DNA of 5,262 nucleotides from Fibrobacteres bacterium CG2_30_45_31 (GTDB taxonomy: Bacteria; Fibrobacterota; Fibrobacteria; Fibrobacterales; Fibrobacteraceae). Of this stretch, positions 5,136-5,262 are shown piece by piece. The notes below the pieces were generated by a model, which saw only the letters and a program-made list of their open reading frames with translations, was not told where the DNA came from and did no database searches. The stretch lies in the NCBI GenBank assembly GCA_001873075.1, contig MNYL01000115.1:1-5262 (forward strand), written 5' to 3'. Each line of letters begins with the position of its first letter. Positions within the stretch are counted from its first letter, which is position 1. The translations under genes were made by a program, and so were the position numbers.

Positions 5136-5262
5136 ATGGGTATTAAAAGTTTTCGCCTGTTTGCACTCTTGGGCTTGGCTATTCTTGTCACTAGCGCTTT
5201 TAGTGCCACTCGCCAGATGGAAAACTTGGATCGCGGTGTGGTTGCTGTCAAAGTGACGAACG
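5136..5262 (+). CDS. Rhamnogalacturonan lyase, polysaccharide lyase family 11, N-terminal 42 residues
   Basis: This is the start of an exported enzyme cut by the right edge. The frame opens at ATG 5136 after GATGGGG. Residues 1-24 form a Sec signal peptide: Lys4 and Arg7, hydrophobic 8-18, and cleavage expected after AFSA at 21-24. The mature protein begins TRQMENLDRGVVAVKVTN (25-42), which closely matches the conserved N-terminus of PL11 enzymes such as Bacillus subtilis YesW, where RQMExLNRGLVAVK opens the mature protein. PL11 enzymes cut the rhamnose-galacturonate backbone of rhamnogalacturonan I by beta-elimination, so the gene suggests pectin attack outside the cell. Usual length is about 600 residues or more, so well over 90 percent is outside the window. 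Endo versus exo action and any binding modules cannot be judged. It stands downstream of the palindromic element and a 15-bp palindrome. Confidence 0.8.
   Translation, partial: MGIKSFRLFALLGLAILVTSAFSATRQMENLDRGVVAVKVTN

Noticed and set aside
5060..5251. Minus-strand open frame of 63 codons
   Set aside because: It lies antisense to the PL11 start and its upstream region; the plus-strand signal peptide and PL11 motif explain the coding signal.

Overview
The window reads as chromosomal DNA from a Gram-negative, plant-polysaccharide-degrading bacterium. It carries an outer-membrane-type exported protein, a lipoprotein, SfsA, YihY and the start of a family PL11 rhamnogalacturonan lyase. The overall flavour (many exported orphan proteins, a PL11 enzyme with a Sec signal peptide, moderate GC) resembles Fibrobacter. 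That placement is inference from gene content and style, not proof.

Left part (1-3692, minus strand): four genes are packed head to tail and read leftward. They are yihY/brkB-like (3692 to 2724), a small exported probable beta-barrel protein (2727 to 2122), sfsA (2100 to 1387) and a uvrA-like excinuclease gene (1390 to beyond the left edge). Two of the three junctions are ATGA stop/start overlaps and the third is a 21-base gap, so this is almost certainly one transcript with translational coupling. The functions (membrane protein, envelope protein, PD-(D/E)XK-fold SfsA, DNA-damage recognition ATPase) do not form an obvious pathway. The uvrA-like gene has a compact signature domain and an altered zinc site.

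Middle (3693-4730): a 123-base divergent intergenic region separates the operon from a plus-strand gene for a 304-residue probable lipoprotein with repeated short beta-strand units that look like a beta-propeller. I cannot give it a function.

Right part (4731-5262): a 405-base non-coding stretch precedes the PL11 gene. It holds the most distinctive structure in the window: a 161-bp imperfect palindrome with about 25-bp terminal inverted repeats, matching subterminal repeats, a central hairpin and a possible TAAA target duplication. This is best read as a MITE-like non-autonomous mobile element. A near-copy of part of its centre lies just outside its left end. Between the element and the PL11 start lies a perfect 15-bp AT-rich palindrome that could be a regulator site. 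The PL11 gene runs off the right edge after 42 codons.

I found no RNA genes, CRISPR arrays or complete insertion sequences, and no clearly new multi-gene system.
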